A stretch of 8,349 nt of DNA, taken from Thermogutta sp. GTDB taxonomy: Bacteria > Planctomycetota > Planctomycetia > Pirellulales > Thermoguttaceae. Positions 1 to 6,922 of the stretch are shown here, piece after piece. Each line of letters begins with the position of its first letter. Position 1 is the stretch's first letter. The notes under the pieces were generated by a model. It did no database searches. It was not told the origin of the DNA and worked only from the letters and a program-made list of their open reading frames with translations. The position numbers and the translations under genes are program-made. The DNA is taken from NCBI GenBank assembly GCA_012798155.1, contig JAAZNR010000368.1:1-8349 (forward strand), read 5' to 3'.

Positions 1-1
1 A

Positions 2-355
2 ATCAAGTTCCACCTGCGCAACAACATCGTGCGGCCGGAATCGACGATCCTTTTCGTCGGTTACCAGGCCCGGGGTACATTGGGACGCCAGATACTGGAC
101 AAGAACCCCTACGTCCGCATCCACGGCAAGGAGTGGCCCAGCCGCGCCAAGATCGAGCAGTTGCACGGGCTGTCGGGGCACGCCGATCGCGGCGGACTGC
201 TGGGATGGCTTGGCACGGCCTCCTCGCCCCCGCGTTCAGCGTTCGTCACGCACGGCGAAGAAAGCTCTTCGCTCGCTTTCGCGGAATTACTGCGGTCCCG
301 ACTAGGTTGGCGTGCCGCCGTGCCGAACTACGCGGACACGGTGGAGCTGGAGTGA
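2..355 (+). CDS. beta-CASP metallo-beta-lactamase-fold ribonuclease, C-terminal part (partial, 5' end outside window)
   Basis: This is the last 117 codons of a gene that starts upstream of the window; the reading frame begins at position 2 and ends at TGA 353-355. It matches the C-terminal end of beta-CASP metallo-beta-lactamase RNases (CPSF73/RNase J-like superfamily), Zn-dependent enzymes that cleave or trim RNA. Visible landmarks are FHLRNNI at residues 3-9, the VGYQARGTLGR segment near residues 19-29, a basic RMMBL-type stretch, the LSGHAD motif near residues 57-62 whose His corresponds to motif B, and VTHGEE near residues 81-86 whose His corresponds to motif C. Both histidines are metal or active-site residues in the family. 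The catalytic HxHxDH domain would lie upstream and is not visible. It converges on the hydrogenase operon and shows no functional link to it. A GTG at 29 is an internal codon, not a start. Substrate class (RNA) is inferred from the family. Confidence 0.85.
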   Translation: MKFHLRNNIVRPESTILFVGYQARGTLGRQILDKNPYVRIHGKEWPSRAKIEQLHGLSGHADRGGLLGWLGTASSPPRSAFVTHGEESSSLAFAELLRSRLGWRAAVPNYADTVELE

Positions 356-665
356 GAGGCGAGCATCGTCCCCGCAGGTATTACGGCTTCAGGGCTTCGT
401 GGATCAAAGCCGCGCCGCTTGCAATCTTACGCAACCGGCGGTAGTCGAGGGGTTGCACGGTACGACAGCGGCAAGTTGCCTACTTCCTGCGACCAGTTGG
501 GCCGCTAACGGTGCTGCCGCTCCAACGGATCGTGGTTTTCTCCCGACTGGGCGCTGCCGTAATGGCAACCGGCTTCGCGTTCACCCGCGGCCTACGGCGG
601 AGGCTCGGCTCGCGCGGGACGCGCAGCGCGGATAGGTCGGGGGGACGATCGGTTTTACCGCGCGA
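356..665. other. Convergent intergenic region, no gene seen
   Basis: These 310 bases lie between the end of the + strand ribonuclease and the end of the - strand hydrogenase operon. Short ORFs that cross it have no recognisable protein features and no good ribosome binding site. A terminator would be expected for both operons, but I see only weak candidates: a 5-bp GC stem with a GGA loop at 612-624, and a 4-bp stem with a TTT loop at 650-660. Neither is followed by a T-run in either direction, so termination may be Rho-dependent or use a structure I could not recognise. Confidence 0.6.
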
Positions 666-2132
666 TCAGTCGATGTTTTGGCGGAGGCGATGCACCAGGT
701 TGCCCTGGGGGTCACGGATGCGGACCTCCATCGGCATTTGGCCGGGCAGGCTGTGGGTAGCGCATCCGAAGCACGGGTCGTACGCGCGGAAGGCCATCTC
801 CACCTTATTCAGCAGTCCTTCCCGCAGCTCGCCGTTGCGGATCAGCTTCTGCGCCGCCCGTCGCACGGACATGCAAATGGGGGCGTTGTTGTTCGTGGTG
901 CCCACGATCAGGTTGGCTTTCACCACCAAGCCCCGCTCGTCCGTCACGTAATGGTGCGTAAGGGTGCCGCGCGGGGCCTCCACGCAGCCCACGCCCTCCG
1001 TCGGCTTTTCCTTGGGCAAGACGCGGAAGTCGCGGCCGGTGATCTTGGGGTCGGCGGCCAGTTCGACCCAGCGTTCGGCGGCGTAGAGCAGCTCGATCAA
1101 CCGTGCCCAGTGGGTGGCCAAGGTGTGGTGGACCGGTTTGCCGCCCAATACTTCGTAGAACCGCTGATACTCTTTTTGGGCCAGCGGCGTCGCCATGCCG
1201 TCCGCGGCGTTGAGCCGGGAGAGCGGCGTCGCGCAGTAGACGCCGGAATCAGGACCGTCCACGAAGCCCTTCCAGCCGACCTTTTTCAGATAAGGGAACT
1301 TCAGGTAGGACCACGGCTCGACGCGCTCGGCGACATACTCCCGGTAGTCCGCCGGTGCATACTTGGCGTGCTGGGTGCCGTCCGGACCGACCACGCGGAT
1401 CAGGCCGTCGTAGAAGTTGACGTGATTGTTCGCGTCCACCATCCCCATGTAATAGAACTTGTGGGTGTAAATATCGCCCGTGACGAGGGCCGCGTACTCG
1501 CTGTTTTGCAGCACCAGCTTATCGAAGAGTTGCAGGCTGAACTTGGCGAATTCGACGGTCTCGCGTCCGGCGGCCTCGATCTCCTTGCGTTGTTCCTCGG
1601 TGATGCCGCGGCTGACGCCGCCGGGCAAGCCCCAGTTGGGATGGACTCGCCGCCCGCCCATCATCTGAATCAGATCATGGCCGACCTGCCGCATCTTGAT
1701 CACCTTGCCCCCGATCTCCAAACCGACCTTTTGCACGACGCCCAGGATGTTGCGTTCGGCCTTGGGCGCCTCCGGGCCGACCACGAAGTCCGGCCCTCCC
1801 AGGGCGTAAAAGTGCGTCGTATGATCGGTGACGAAGAAGATCGAGTAGAACAGCTCGCGGAGCTTCTTGGCGGTATCCGGCGGATCGACGTGGAATAAGG
1901 CGTCCAGGGCCTTACTGGCGGCCATGTGATGGGCCTCCGGGCAGACGCCGCAGATGCGGGCGGTGAGGTTCGGCATTTCCTCCACCGGCCGCCCCACGCA
2001 GAACTGCTCGAATCCCCGCAGTTCCGGGATTTGCAGATAGGCGTTGGCGACGTTCCCCTGGTCGTCCAGGAAGATGTCGATCTTGCCGTGGCCTTCCAAT
2101 CGCGTGATGGGATCGATGGATACGCGTTTCAT
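666..2132 (-). CDS. mvhA: Group 3c [NiFe] hydrogenase large subunit (F420-non-reducing type, MvhA)
   Basis: This 488-residue protein is the catalytic subunit that splits H2 at a Ni-Fe(CN)2CO centre in the cytoplasm. The N-terminus has the RLEGHGK signature (residues 11-17). The first metal-binding motif RICGVCPEAHH gives Cys61, Cys64 and His68. The second, DPCFGCATH at residues 452-460, supplies Cys454 and Cys457. All four Ni ligands are therefore present. Twenty-eight residues follow His460; in this enzyme class a tail after the CxxCxxH motif is normally removed by a specific endopeptidase once nickel is inserted, and no such protease is encoded here. The ATG at 2132 is preceded by GAAGG at 2140-2144 with a 7-base spacer, a weaker ribosome site than those of its neighbours. 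It is the last gene of the operon, 108 bases after mvhG. Length and motifs suit group 3c better than the F420-reducing or NAD-linked groups, supported by adjacent mvhD and hdrABC. Confidence 0.96.
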   Translation of the reverse strand: MKRVSIDPITRLEGHGKIDIFLDDQGNVANAYLQIPELRGFEQFCVGRPVEEMPNLTARICGVCPEAHHMAASKALDALFHVDPPDTAKKLRELFYSIFFVTDHTTHFYALGGPDFVVGPEAPKAERNILGVVQKVGLEIGGKVIKMRQVGHDLIQMMGGRRVHPNWGLPGGVSRGITEEQRKEIEAAGRETVEFAKFSLQLFDKLVLQNSEYAALVTGDIYTHKFYYMGMVDANNHVNFYDGLIRVVGPDGTQHAKYAPADYREYVAERVEPWSYLKFPYLKKVGWKGFVDGPDSGVYCATPLSRLNAADGMATPLAQKEYQRFYEVLGGKPVHHTLATHWARLIELLYAAERWVELAADPKITGRDFRVLPKEKPTEGVGCVEAPRGTLTHHYVTDERGLVVKANLIVGTTNNNAPICMSVRRAAQKLIRNGELREGLLNKVEMAFRAYDPCFGCATHSLPGQMPMEVRIRDPQGNLVHRLRQNID

Positions 2133-2240
2133 GATCGTGCCTTCAATCGTCGTTGGATTTCGGTGATAGGGCTGTCGTGACTCGTCGGCGACCGGCCGGG
2201 CGGCGATGCTTACGATGCGTGCGGAGGTTAGCCCTACGGC
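2133..2240 (-). repeat. mvhG-mvhA linker with a 7-bp inverted repeat
   Basis: The 108-base linker between mvhG and mvhA holds TAGGGCT at 2167-2173 and its exact reverse complement AGCCCTA at 2230-2236, just after the mvhG stop. The interval between the arms is GC-rich, with a CGGCCG-type palindrome near its centre. In the operon mRNA this could form a long-range stem that closes before the mvhA ribosome site at 2140-2144. A 7-bp arm in GC-rich DNA can arise by chance, so any role in translation or mRNA processing is a guess. Confidence 0.3.
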
Positions 2241-3218
2241 TCATGCCCCGGCCGGCGCCTTCTTCTTTCGCCGCAATAGGCTGTGTGCCAAGCTGAAGCG
2301 ATAAAACGTGCCCACGGGGTCGGGAATGCCCTCCCGAATGATTTGCTCGATCTCCTCGGGGTCGTCGGAATCGATGACCGAGGCCAGAGCGGACATCAAG
2401 CGGGCGCCGAAATCCACTCCGTCGTTGACGCCGTAGCAGCCGATGCAAGGGGAGTTGACCCGCGGGCATTTCGCCCCGCACCCCGCCCGGGTAGCCACGC
2501 CGGCGCAAATGATCCCTTGTTCCAGCAGGCACGTCTCTTCGTCGGGGATGATCTCCCAGGTGCGATAGAACTTCCGAATCTTCTTCTCGGTCCTTTTCCG
2601 GGGGCACTCGTCGCAAACCGTGGTATTGGCGCCGATGACCGATCCCTTGGGCGGGAGCTTGTTCTCCAGGATCGCGGTAATGGCTTCCCAAATACGTTCC
2701 GCCTCGGGCGGGCACCCCGGCAGGTAGTAGTCCACATGGACGATCTGATCCAGCGTGAACAGCGTGTCGTAGAAGATCGGCAGGTGAAGCTTGCCCTCCG
2801 GCATCTCGACGGCGTGCCGCGGCTCGATCCCCTGGGGATTCTCCGTGGACGGGGTTTCGTGATAGACCGTGCGGAAAATCTCCTTGCGATCGGACGTGTT
2901 GGCCAAGCCGGGGATGCAGCCTTCCGATGCGCAGGAGCCGAAGGCCACCAGGACCTTGGCCTTGCGGCGCAAAAGCCGGGCCATATACTCATGCTCGCTG
3001 GTGCGAATGCCGCCGTTGAAGAGGCAAACATCGATGGAGCCGTCGGCCATCTTTTCCACGTCCCGGACCTTGCCGTCGGTGGCGCAGGGCCAGAGCACGA
3101 TGTCGAAATGCTTGGCGACCTCGAGAATCTTCTCGTTGATGGCCAAGAGGGCGATTTCGCAGCCGCCGCAGGACGCCGCCCAATAGACGGCCAATTTGCC
3201 TTTGTTCTCCGCGATCAT
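2241..3218 (-). CDS. mvhG: Group 3c [NiFe] hydrogenase small subunit (MvhG)
   Basis: This 325-residue iron-sulfur subunit carries electrons from the Ni-Fe site of MvhA to MvhD. Cys17 and Cys20 (ASCGGCE), Cys96 (FGSC) and Cys169 (PGCPP) are the expected proximal-cluster ligands. The C-terminal half has exactly eight more cysteines, 202, 205, 230, 238, 247, 251, 258 and 261, enough for two further [4Fe-4S] clusters, as in the all-cysteine small subunits of group 3 enzymes. No twin-arginine signal or membrane anchor is present, so it is cytoplasmic. The tail ends in a short basic run (RRKKK) that may be family variation. The ATG at 3218 overlaps the mvhD stop as TGATG and lies 7 bases from GGAGG at 3226-3230. 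A GTG one codon earlier (3221) is possible but only 4 bases from that site, so I prefer ATG. The overlap implies coupled translation with mvhD. Confidence 0.95.
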   Translation of the reverse strand: MIAENKGKLAVYWAASCGGCEIALLAINEKILEVAKHFDIVLWPCATDGKVRDVEKMADGSIDVCLFNGGIRTSEHEYMARLLRRKAKVLVAFGSCASEGCIPGLANTSDRKEIFRTVYHETPSTENPQGIEPRHAVEMPEGKLHLPIFYDTLFTLDQIVHVDYYLPGCPPEAERIWEAITAILENKLPPKGSVIGANTTVCDECPRKRTEKKIRKFYRTWEIIPDEETCLLEQGIICAGVATRAGCGAKCPRVNSPCIGCYGVNDGVDFGARLMSALASVIDSDDPEEIEQIIREGIPDPVGTFYRFSLAHSLLRRKKKAPAGA

Positions 3219-3712
3219 CACAGCACCTCCAGCGACTCAGCGTGTTCTTGAGCCAGGGCCTCGACGGCGTGCAGGCGTTCCCCGTTTTCCTCGAAATTGG
3301 CGGGCCAATGGAGCGGCCCCAGCTTGCGGACGTCCTCCACGAATTTTTCGATATGCTCCGCCAATTGCTGCCCTTCGGCCGCGGAGGCCCAAACCAGGCG
3401 GATGCGATCCTCCTCCACGCCCAAGGCCCGCAGCGTATGCTTGAGCATGTAGTACCGCCGCATAGCCTTGTAGTTCTGCTCGATGTAGTGGCACTCGCCG
3501 GGGTGGCAGCCGGCGATCATCACGCCGTCGGCGCCCAACGACAAGGCCTTGAGGACAAAGGCCGGGTCCACCCGGCCGCTGCACATCACGCGGATGATGC
3601 GGACGTTGGGGGGATATTTGACGCGGGCGGTTCCCGCCAGGTCCGCCGCTCGATACGAGCACCAATTGCACATGAACCCGACGATTTTCGGTTCGAACGT
3701 CTCTTCAGCCAT
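3218..3712 (-). CDS. mvhD: Hydrogenase iron-sulfur subunit MvhD (links hydrogenase to HdrA)
   Basis: This 164-residue protein binds a [2Fe-2S] cluster and passes electrons from the hydrogenase small subunit to HdrA. The family pattern is clear: FMCNWCSY (Cys15, Cys18), PPNVRIIRVMCSGRVDP (Cys44), AGCHPGECHY (Cys69, Cys74), and the conserved ASAAEG segment near residues 109-114. All five family cysteines are kept. The ATG at 3712 is chosen because MvhD homology starts there and GGAGG lies at 3723-3727, 10 bases upstream. The open frame continues upstream to 4033, but that extension is low-complexity GC-rich translation overlapping hdrA. MvhD is separate here, whereas in some organisms it is fused to HdrA. 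It sits between hdrA and mvhG, matching its physical role as the bridge, and overlaps mvhG by one base. The ends of the protein vary within the family; the tail after residue 133 carries no recognised motif. Confidence 0.95.
   Translation of the reverse strand: MAEETFEPKIVGFMCNWCSYRAADLAGTARVKYPPNVRIIRVMCSGRVDPAFVLKALSLGADGVMIAGCHPGECHYIEQNYKAMRRYYMLKHTLRALGVEEDRIRLVWASAAEGQQLAEHIEKFVEDVRKLGPLHWPANFEENGERLHAVEALAQEHAESLEVL
3226..3230 (-). promoter_or_regulatory. Ribosome binding site deciding the mvhG start
   Basis: On the minus strand this reads GGAGG, inside the last codons of mvhD. It is 7 bases from the ATG at 3218 and 4 bases from the GTG at 3221. The spacing favours ATG, which shares one base with the mvhD stop codon. 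Confidence 0.7.
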
Positions 3713-3824
3713 TGGGGGATTACCTCCGATTCGGTCGCGTATGGCCGCATGATCCGGGGCGGAACGCGGCGTCCCGCCGCGGGGGCCGCCGCGCGTCGCG
3801 GCCGGGACCCGCCGTTGCGTCCCG
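3713..3824 (-). other. hdrA-mvhD linker with strong GC hairpin (3765-3781)
   Basis: This 112-base linker is extremely GC-rich. Positions 3765-3771 and 3775-3781 form a perfect 7-bp all-GC inverted repeat around a 3-base loop (GGA in the minus-strand RNA). No T-run follows in the direction of transcription, so it is a poor intrinsic terminator. An RNA stability or processing element separating the hdr and mvh halves of the transcript is possible but is inference. The linker also holds the mvhD ribosome site GGAGG at 3723-3727. No gene is seen. Confidence 0.45.
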
Positions 3825-5840
3825 TCAGCCGGCGACGGCTTGGGATTCCACTTTCTTTTCCTCGTGCAAGGCATCCCAGAGAATGCCCTCGATTTCGGCG
3901 AATATCTGGTCGTTGCTGAAATGCGAACCTTTGATGGCGCCGGCCGGGCAGGCCGCCACGCACGTCCCGCACCCTTTGCACATCGCCGTGATGACCCGAC
4001 TGACGCCCTTGACCTCGTCGAACTCGATGGCATTGTAGGGGCAGAGGTTGTTGCAGATGCGGCAGCCGGAGCAGCGGTCTTCGTCGATGGAGGCCACCAC
4101 CGGCTCGATCCAGACCTTGCCCTTGGTAATCATGCCCATCACGCGGGCGGCGGCCGCCGCTCCCTGCGCCACTGAGGCCGGGATGTCCTTGGGGCCTTGG
4201 CACACTCCCGCCACAAAGATGCCGTCGGTCATCGTGGCGACGGGGTCCAATTTGGGGTGGCGCTCGGTGTACCATCCCGCCATGCTGCACGAAATGCCGA
4301 GCTTCAGGCCCAACTCCTTGGCGTCGGTTTGCGGTTCCAACGCGCCCATCAGGATCACCATATCGACCGGGATCCGCCGCTGCTTGCCGAGCAACGTGTC
4401 TTCGACTTGGACGATCAGTTTGCCGGCTTCGTCGGGGCGCCGCGCCGCGTCGGTGACCTCGGCCACCTTGCCGCGAACGAAGTGCATCCCCTCCTCCAGC
4501 AGGCGGTGATAGAACTCCTCATAGCCTTTCTGATTGGTCCGCATGTCGATGTAGAAGGAGTAGACCTCGGCCTTGGTCTTTTCCAACACCAGGTGCCCGA
4601 ACTTGAGGGCGGCCATGCAGCAGACGCCCGAGCAATACTCGTTGTGGTTCGAGTCGCGACTGCCCACGCAGTGCACGATGGCTACGGTCTGCGGCTCGGT
4701 CTTGCCGTCGCGGAGGACGATCTTGCCGTTGGTCGGCCCGGACGCGTTGCACATCCGCTCGAACTCGAGGGACGTGAAGACGTTGGCCAGACGGCCGTAG
4801 CCGTACTGCGGAATCCGTTTGCAATCGAACATGTTCCAGCCGGTGGCGACGATGATATTGCCGACATCCAGCTCGATGATTTCGTCCTTTTGTTCGAAGT
4901 CGATGGCGCCGGTGGGGCAGAGCTTCTCGCAGGCCCGGCATTTTTGACGCTCGAAAAAGATGCAGGAATCGACGTCGATCACGGGGATACGCGGCACGGC
5001 TTGCGGGAAGGGGGTATAGATGGCCTTGCGGTAGCCGAAGCCCGCCTCGAAATCCTCGTCCACCACCTTGCGCGGGCACTTTTCCACGCAGATGCCGCAA
5101 CCCGTGCACTTGTCCTCCACGACCATGCGGGCCTTGCGGCGAATCTTGACGTGGAAATGACCCACCGAGCCGCTGACTTCCTCGACTTCGGAGTAGGTGT
5201 AGAGCGTGACGTTCGGGTGCTGGCCCGCCTCGGACATCTTGGGCGTGAGGATGCAGGCCGAGCAGTCCAGGGTGGGAAACGTCTTGTCGAACTGGGCCAT
5301 GTGCCCGCCGATGCTGGGGCTGCGCTCCACCACATACACGGGGTATCCGGCGTCCGCCAGCTCCAGCGTGGCTTGCAGCCCGGCAATGCCGCCGCCGATG
5401 ACCAGGGTGGCGGGCAGCACATCCACGCTGAGCGGCTGGAGCGGTTCTTGCCGTTTCACGCGTTCCACGGCCGCGGCCACCAGAGCGCGGGCCTTTTCGG
5501 TGGCCTTTTCACGATCCCGCGATACCCAGGACACGTGTTCCCGAAGATTGGTCATCTGGCACAGATAGGCGTTCAGGCCCGCATTCTCGCAAGCCCTGCG
5601 GAACGTCTTCTCGTGCAGATGAGGCGAGCAGGCGCCTACGACGACGCGGGTAAGGTCGTGCTTCTTGATGTCCTCCTCGATCATGGCTTGCCCGAGCGAC
5701 GAGCACATGAACTTGTAGTCGCGGGCAACGACCACGTCTTCGAGGTTTTCCCCGGCCCATTTCGCGACCTGCTCCACATCGACCATGCCCGCGATGTTGC
5801 TGCCGCAATGACAAATGTAAACGCCGACGCGTTCGGCCAT
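3825..5840 (-). CDS. hdrA: Heterodisulfide reductase subunit A, electron-bifurcating flavoprotein (HdrA)
   Basis: This 671-residue FAD protein is the predicted site of electron bifurcation. The N-terminal domain (about 1-140) has the family cysteines in YICHCG (Cys10, Cys12), FMCSS (Cys46) and ACSPHLHEKTF (Cys71). A Rossmann FAD fold starts with VIGGGIAG at 147-154, followed by TLDCSACILTPKM (Cys193, Cys196). An inserted ferredoxin-like domain carries CTGCGICVEKCP (245, 248, 251, 255) and Cys293, 301, 304 and 308. Cys391, 403, 407 and 408 match the unusual cluster next to the FAD in methanogen HdrA, and Lys413 lies five residues after the last, the spacing of the flavin-adjacent lysine I recall from that structure. 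The C-terminal ferredoxin domain has CSGCRICNNLCP (590-600) and CKGCGTCVAACP (621-631). Length is normal for HdrA without a fused MvhD. The ATG at 5840 has GGAGGAG at 5850-5856, 9 bases upstream. Ferredoxin is the likely low-potential acceptor. Confidence 0.97.
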   Translation of the reverse strand: MAERVGVYICHCGSNIAGMVDVEQVAKWAGENLEDVVVARDYKFMCSSLGQAMIEEDIKKHDLTRVVVGACSPHLHEKTFRRACENAGLNAYLCQMTNLREHVSWVSRDREKATEKARALVAAAVERVKRQEPLQPLSVDVLPATLVIGGGIAGLQATLELADAGYPVYVVERSPSIGGHMAQFDKTFPTLDCSACILTPKMSEAGQHPNVTLYTYSEVEEVSGSVGHFHVKIRRKARMVVEDKCTGCGICVEKCPRKVVDEDFEAGFGYRKAIYTPFPQAVPRIPVIDVDSCIFFERQKCRACEKLCPTGAIDFEQKDEIIELDVGNIIVATGWNMFDCKRIPQYGYGRLANVFTSLEFERMCNASGPTNGKIVLRDGKTEPQTVAIVHCVGSRDSNHNEYCSGVCCMAALKFGHLVLEKTKAEVYSFYIDMRTNQKGYEEFYHRLLEEGMHFVRGKVAEVTDAARRPDEAGKLIVQVEDTLLGKQRRIPVDMVILMGALEPQTDAKELGLKLGISCSMAGWYTERHPKLDPVATMTDGIFVAGVCQGPKDIPASVAQGAAAAARVMGMITKGKVWIEPVVASIDEDRCSGCRICNNLCPYNAIEFDEVKGVSRVITAMCKGCGTCVAACPAGAIKGSHFSNDQIFAEIEGILWDALHEEKKVESQAVAG

Positions 5841-6034
5841 GACGAATATCTCCTCCAGCGAGAAATAGCGATCATCGATTCGCGGATCGGATTACGTTTC
5901 CGACGCGGTAAGCCGCCTTCCCGGCGACCTCACGCCCCTTGGGAAGCTCCCCGCCGGCGATCGCGGAGTCCCTTTCATCGGTCGGCGGCCGAGGCTTCCG
6001 GACCGGCCGTCCCCGCACGATCGGCCGTCCGCCC
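5841..6034 (-). repeat. hdrB-hdrA linker with 12-base near-identical direct repeat
   Basis: No gene is seen in these 194 bases. At the hdrB end the 12-base units at 6001-6012 and 6019-6030 differ at one position (GACCGGCCGTCC and GATCGGCCGTCC) and are 18 bases apart. Their CGGCCGTC core recurs at 6049-6056 inside the last codons of hdrB. The hdrA ribosome site is at 5850-5856. The repeats may be an RNA structure, a protein site, or simply GC-rich drift. Confidence 0.4.
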
Positions 6035-6922
6035 TCAAGCGGCCGCAACGGCCGTCAATTTCTTCTTCAGCACAGGCTCGGCCGCAACGATCTCCTTGCC
6101 GAACCCCAGCTTCTTCCAATCCAGACCGAAGGCGACCCCCATGAGCTGCGTGAAGAAGATGATGGGAATCTTGTAGTTGGTGCCGAAGAAGCCGTTCACG
6201 CGGGCCTGATAGGCGTCCAGGTTGAGCTGGCACATGGGGCACATCGTGGCGATCACGTCGGCCTTATAGTCCTCCGCATTGGCCAGCAAGCGACGGATCA
6301 ACTCGAAGGCCTGCGGCTCGCTGATCTGCGTCATGTGGCCGCCGCAGCAATGCGTCTTGACGGGATAGTCCACCACTTCCGCGCCCAGCCACCGGACCAT
6401 CTCATCGAGTTTGGTGGGCTGCTCGGGGTTATCGCAGTCGCCGAACGGGCGCACGATCTGGCAGCCGTAGTAGCACGCCACTCGCAAGCCGGTCAGCGGT
6501 TGCACCACCTTGTCGCGCAAGGCGGCCTCGCCGAAATCGGAATACATCACATCCAAGAGATGCCGGACGCGAACGCGGCCCGGATCGTAGTGCAAATCGC
6601 CCGCCGCCAAGCATTGGTTGACCTTCTTGTTCAGCTCGCCGTTCTCCTGCATCAAGTGATCGACCTTGCGGAGGTTGAGATAGCACGCGGAGCAAGGGGC
6701 CACGACTTGGTCGAGCTGCGGGTCCACCAGGGCCAGATTGCGGGCGATGACCGCGGAGGCCGTCAGCTCATTCTGCGTGAAGTACTCGGTGGCGCCGCAG
6801 CAGTTCCAGTCGTCGATCTCGCGCAGCTCCATCCCCAAGAGATCGGCCACCGCTCGAAACGAAATGTCGTAGGCCGCGCTGTTGGATTCCAGCGAGCAGC
6901 CGGGGTAATAGGCGTATTTCAC
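6035..6922 (-). CDS. hdrB: Heterodisulfide reductase subunit B (HdrB), disulfide-reducing CCG-domain protein
   Basis: This 295-residue protein is the terminal subunit where a disulfide would be reduced. It has two complete cysteine-rich CCG domains. The first uses Cys9 (YYPGCS), Cys41-Cys42 (NCCGA), Cys77 and Cys80 (CSAC). The second uses Cys150 or Cys154 (ACYYGC), Cys192-Cys193 (HCCGG), Cys228 and Cys231 (CPMC). In methanogen HdrB these motifs bind two non-cubane [4Fe-4S] clusters that split CoM-S-S-CoB. No motif cysteine is missing, so the active site looks intact, but the bacterial substrate is unknown. The start is GTG at 6922, overlapping the hdrC stop by four bases (GTGA), with GGAGG at 6929-6933 placed 6 bases upstream; hdrC and hdrB are therefore probably translated together. 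The last ~15 residues are alanine/lysine-rich and outside the recognised domain. Related CCG proteins include GlpC, LutA and SdhE-type subunits; the hdrC/hdrA neighbours and length support HdrB. Confidence 0.96.
   Translation of the reverse strand: MKYAYYPGCSLESNSAAYDISFRAVADLLGMELREIDDWNCCGATEYFTQNELTASAVIARNLALVDPQLDQVVAPCSACYLNLRKVDHLMQENGELNKKVNQCLAAGDLHYDPGRVRVRHLLDVMYSDFGEAALRDKVVQPLTGLRVACYYGCQIVRPFGDCDNPEQPTKLDEMVRWLGAEVVDYPVKTHCCGGHMTQISEPQAFELIRRLLANAEDYKADVIATMCPMCQLNLDAYQARVNGFFGTNYKIPIIFFTQLMGVAFGLDWKKLGFGKEIVAAEPVLKKKLTAVAAA

Noticed and set aside
612..660. Intrinsic terminator for the hydrogenase operon or ribonuclease gene
   Set aside because: The stems are only 4-5 bp and no T-run follows in either direction.
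678..1898. 406-codon + strand open frame opposite mvhA
   Set aside because: Antisense shadow of a clear hydrogenase large subunit; no family signature or Shine-Dalgarno support.
2283..3251. 322-codon + strand open frame opposite mvhG
   Set aside because: Antisense shadow; cysteine motifs and start context belong to mvhG on the minus strand.
3713..4033. Upstream extension of the mvhD frame that would overlap hdrA
   Set aside because: The extension is arginine/proline-rich shadow sequence. MvhD homology and the GGAGG site both place the start at 3712.
4197..6176. 659-codon open frame on the + strand opposite hdrA
   Set aside because: It is an antisense shadow of a GC-rich gene. The translation is rich in H, G, A, L and D with no domain, and hdrA on the other strand has complete motifs and a ribosome site.
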